The notes below the pieces were generated by a model. That model was not told where the DNA came from. It saw nothing but the letters and a program-made list of their open reading frames with translations, and searched no databases. A DNA stretch of 64,000 nucleotides from assembly GCA_945271295.1 (NCBI GenBank), contig CALYPG010000010.1, positions 28,386-92,385 of the forward strand. Reading direction: 5' to 3'. The translations under genes and the position numbers were made by a program. Positions 60,256 through 64,000 of the stretch are shown piece after piece (within the stretch, counting starts at the first letter, position 1; each line of letters begins with the position of its first letter). Source of the stretch: an uncultured Gilliamella sp. (GTDB taxonomy: Bacteria; Pseudomonadota; Gammaproteobacteria; Enterobacterales; Orbaceae).

Positions 60256-61215
60256 ATGAGTATGCGTAAATTATTGATCCCTCTAGTTTTAATTTTAATT
60301 GGGGTATTTTTTTCAAGTGCTTATGTCATTGAAGAAGGTTACCGGGGTGTTGTGTTACGGTTTAATAAAATTATTGGATTATCTGAGCCAGGCTTGCATT
60401 TTAAAATTCCTGGTATGGATAGTATCAAAGTTATCGATGCCAAAATTCAAACTATCAATAGTTCTGAACAAAGATTTTTTAATGTACAAAAAAAAGAATT
60501 GATTGTTGATTATTTCGTACAATGGAAGATTATTGATTTTAATCGTTATTATGAAACTATAGCAGGTGGTAATAATGTTCAAGATTTACTATTAGCTAGG
60601 TTAAACGGTCGGTTACGAGCTGAAATCGGTAAGTTAAATAATAAAGATATTATTAACGATTCTAATGCCGATACCAAATCACGAAATTCTTTAATGATTA
60701 GAGTTAAAGATGCATTAAATGGTACTTCTCAAGAAACAGTTGATAACGTGCCTATTGATAAACTTGTTGCTGAAGCAAAAAAAGACCCTGGAAATAGTAA
60801 AACTAGTTTAAAAGCATTCGGTGTGGAAGTGATTGATGTACGTATAAAAAAGATTAACTTTCCTCCAGCGGTATCTGGCTCGATTTATGAAATGATGAGA
60901 TCGGAACGTGAAGTTATTGCTCGTGATAAGCGATTTGAAGGAGTTAAAAAGGCCGAAGAAGAACGAGCTAGGGCGACGCTTCAAGCTACAAAGATATTAT
61001 CAGAAGCTCAACGACAATCACGTACTATTCGTGGAGAAGGTGATGCCAATGTAGCTAAACTTTATGCAGATGCTTTTGGTAAAAATTTAGAGTTCTTTAG
61101 TTTTATCAGAAGTTTAAAAGCTTATGAACAAAGTTTTATGGGTAATGATGTTATGGTCATTAGTCCTGATAGTGAATTTTTTCAGTATATGAAATTAAAA
61201 TCTAATAAAAAATAA
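60256..61215 (+). CDS. hflC: FtsH modulator HflC
   Basis: 319 residues (E. coli 334). N-terminal membrane helix (about 5-22), SPFH domain, and a coiled-coil (ARDKRFEGVKKAEEERARATLQATKILSEA). Nine bases after hflK, with AAGGAGAAAA as ribosome site. Forms the HflKC complex. Confidence 0.95.
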   Translation: MSMRKLLIPLVLILIGVFFSSAYVIEEGYRGVVLRFNKIIGLSEPGLHFKIPGMDSIKVIDAKIQTINSSEQRFFNVQKKELIVDYFVQWKIIDFNRYYETIAGGNNVQDLLLARLNGRLRAEIGKLNNKDIINDSNADTKSRNSLMIRVKDALNGTSQETVDNVPIDKLVAEAKKDPGNSKTSLKAFGVEVIDVRIKKINFPPAVSGSIYEMMRSEREVIARDKRFEGVKKAEEERARATLQATKILSEAQRQSRTIRGEGDANVAKLYADAFGKNLEFFSFIRSLKAYEQSFMGNDVMVISPDSEFFQYMKLKSNKK

Positions 61216-61230
61216 CCAAATGAGTAATAA

Positions 61231-62532
<1,302 letters not shown>

Positions 62533-62544
62533 TATTTGAATATT

Positions 62545-62573
62545 AAAAAATCGGGATAATTATCCCGATTTTT
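62545..62573 (+). terminator. purA terminator
   Basis: AAAAATCGGGAT and ATCCCGATTTTT pair around AATT, with a further TG-TTTTT run. Bidirectional in form. Confidence 0.9.
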
Positions 62574-62612
62574 GTTTTTATACAATATTTAGATCAAGTG
62601 TTAGAGGTAGTT

Positions 62613-63794
62613 ATGACCATATTAGGTACCCCATTATCACCATCATCTACAAAAGTATTACTTTGTGGTGCCGGTGAACTTGCTAAAGAAGTTGTAATTG
62701 AATTACAACGATTGGGTTGTGAGGTCATTGCTGTAGATTGTTATGCTAACGCACCTGCGATGCAGGTTGCGCATCGCTTTTATACTATTGATATGCTAGA
62801 TGGTAATGCTTTAAGAAAAGTCGTTGAAGCTGAAAAACCAGATTATATTGTTCCTGAAATCGAAGCAATTGCAACTGAAACTTTAGTTGAGCTTGAAAAA
62901 GAAGGATTTACGGTTATTCCAACAGCAAAAGCGACACAACTAACCATGAATCGAGAAGGTATTCGCCGTCTAGCAGCAGAAACGCTAAATTTACCTACAT
63001 CACCCTATCAATTTGCTTCGACTGAAGCTGAATATCAAAATGCAGTTAAAGAACTAGGTTTTCCTTGTTTAGTTAAACCCATTATGAGTTCATCCGGAAA
63101 AGGACAATCTTTATTACGTAATGACGCTGATCTTGATGCCGCATGGAAACTTGCTCAAGAAGGTGGTCGAGCCGGTAAAGGAAAAGTTATTATTGAAGGT
63201 TTTATTGACTTTGATTATGAAATTACGCTATTAACTGTTAGACATATTAATGGTGTGGCATTTTGTGAACCTATTGGTCATCGCCAAGAAAAAGGAGATT
63301 ACCGAGAATCTTGGCAACCACAACATATGTCTAAAGCAGCTTTAGCTATATCTAAAGAAATTGCTATCAAAATAACTGAGGCATTAGGTGGGCGAGGAGT
63401 ATTTGGTGTTGAATTATTTGTGAAAGGTGATCAAGTTTGGTTTAATGAAGTTTCACCACGCCCTCATGATACAGGTATGGTGACATTGATTTCACAAAAT
63501 TTATCTGAATTTGCTTTACATGCTAGAGCTATTTTAGGATTACCAATAACTTCTGTTGAATTATTTGGCGCTAGTGCATCAGCAGTTATTTTAGTTAATG
63601 GCACTTCAAAACAGGTTTCATTTATTAATATAGAAAAGGCCTTAAATGAACCACAAACTGATTTACGTTTATTTGGTAAACCAGAAGTAAAAGGTACCAG
63701 ACGAATGGGTGTTGCATTGGCTCGAGCAATAAATATTAAAGAAGCAGTTAACAAAGCTATCAAAGTAGCAAATCAAGTAGAAATTAAGTTGTAA
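62613..63794 (+). CDS. purT: Formate-dependent GAR transformylase PurT
   Basis: 393 residues, ATP-grasp. [15 protein letters not shown] at the N-terminus, [11 protein letters not shown] (P-loop), [15 protein letters not shown] and [16 protein letters not shown]. Makes formyl-GAR from formate and ATP in purine synthesis. ATG 62613 has AGAGGTAG upstream; an upstream start at 62598 is less likely. Confidence 0.97.
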   Translation: MTILGTPLSPSSTKVLLCGAGELAKEVVIELQRLGCEVIAVDCYANAPAMQVAHRFYTIDMLDGNALRKVVEAEKPDYIVPEIEAIATETLVELEKEGFTVIPTAKATQLTMNREGIRRLAAETLNLPTSPYQFASTEAEYQNAVKELGFPCLVKPIMSSSGKGQSLLRNDADLDAAWKLAQEGGRAGKGKVIIEGFIDFDYEITLLTVRHINGVAFCEPIGHRQEKGDYRESWQPQHMSKAALAISKEIAIKITEALGGRGVFGVELFVKGDQVWFNEVSPRPHDTGMVTLISQNLSEFALHARAILGLPITSVELFGASASAVILVNGTSKQVSFINIEKALNEPQTDLRLFGKPEVKGTRRMGVALARAINIKEAVNKAIKVANQVEIKL

Positions 63795-63857
63795 TATAAG
63801 AGTTTGGGTAAAAAGTCATCAATCAATTCAAAATATTTAAAAAAGCAAAAATAGGGG

Positions 63858-63886
63858 TTGACGTAAGCAGGTGAAATGAGTAACAT
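63858..63886 (+). promoter_or_regulatory. rRNA operon promoter
   Basis: TTGACG and TAACAT separated by 17 bases, followed by a GC-containing discriminator (ACGCAACCC), lying about 70 bases before a ribosomal boxA. Layout of a strong rrn promoter. Confidence 0.7.
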
Positions 63887-63953
63887 ACGCAACCCTTGAG
63901 ACAGCAAACTGAATCAACGGAAAGGTTGAGGAAAGTTAAGTAAAAAAGCTGTC

Positions 63954-64000
63954 AGCTCTTTAAAAATTAAGAAACAGACAATCTGTGTGGGCACTTGCGA
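63954..64000 (+). promoter_or_regulatory. rRNA leader with boxA, 16S gene follows beyond window
   Basis: AGCTCTTTAAAAATTA is the boxA antitermination element (E. coli TGCTCTTTAACAATTT), followed by GACAATCTGTGTGGGCACT, which is identical to the E. coli rrn leader. The 16S gene itself is not inside the window. Confidence 0.93.

Overview
The window is a 64 kb stretch of an AT-rich gammaproteobacterial chromosome. Gene content and order (rpsB-tsf-pyrH-frr-dxr; mrdA-mrdB-dacA; tsaE-amiB-mutL-miaA-hfq-hflX-hflK-hflC-purA; coaBC-dut-slmA) are enterobacterial or pasteurellal in kind. The low GC, a sucrose (csc) locus and a pectin-oligomer locus suggest a sugar-feeding gut symbiont of the Orbaceae (Gilliamella-like). 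The order-level call is firm; the genus is inference.

Layout. 1-189: truncated GFA-family gene. 268-5560: a Fur-box-associated locus with a TonB-dependent receptor, a class I methyltransferase, an MFS transporter and a divergent AraC regulator, which looks like metallophore uptake. 5680-5756: initiator tRNA. 5799-9058: metE-metF. 9349-10701: an NRAMP (MntH) transporter behind a strong Fur-like box. 11080-15950: recN (with a LexA box), coaBC, dut, slmA, mscS. 16013-16807: cysE. 16962-22764: sucrose locus cscB / cscR / cscA / cscK plus a sugar acetyltransferase, with LacI-type operators and a CRP site. 22778-28115: dxr, deoC, frr, pyrH, tsf, rpsB. 28551-35852: dacA, mrdB, mrdA, ybeZ, a zinc-ribbon protein, miaB. 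36250-37482: amiC. 37527-39996: rsmG and mnmG.

The 574-base gap at 39997-40570 is, on sequence grounds, the chromosomal replication origin oriC. It has thirteen GATC sites in about 365 bases, two perfect DnaA boxes, a reversed variant box, and a right end nearly identical to that of E. coli oriC. GATC enrichment continues through mnmG and rsmG but stops at the other flank. That flank carries hda, whose product inactivates DnaA at the clamp; here hda appears to start at a non-standard ATT codon. A HAD hydrolase and a secreted MORN-repeat protein follow.

44140-50887 is an unsaturated-uronate (pectin oligomer) locus: GPH transporter, a frame-shifted KdgM-type porin pseudogene, an RpiB-fold isomerase (DhuI-like), oligogalacturonate lyase, an SDR dehydrogenase (DhuD-like), KdgF and the regulator KdgR. 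KdgR-like palindromes and CRP sites lie in both divergent promoter regions. Pathway reading: oligogalacturonide import, cleavage by Ogl, ring opening by KdgF, isomerisation by DhuI, reduction by DhuD to 2-keto-3-deoxygluconate. kdgK and kdgA are not in the window.

50904-63794 is a housekeeping block (anmK, tsaC, orphan tusB, tsaE, amiB, mutL, miaA, hfq, hflX, hflK, hflC, purA, purT). The last 150 bases are the promoter and boxA leader of an rRNA operon whose 16S gene begins just beyond the window.
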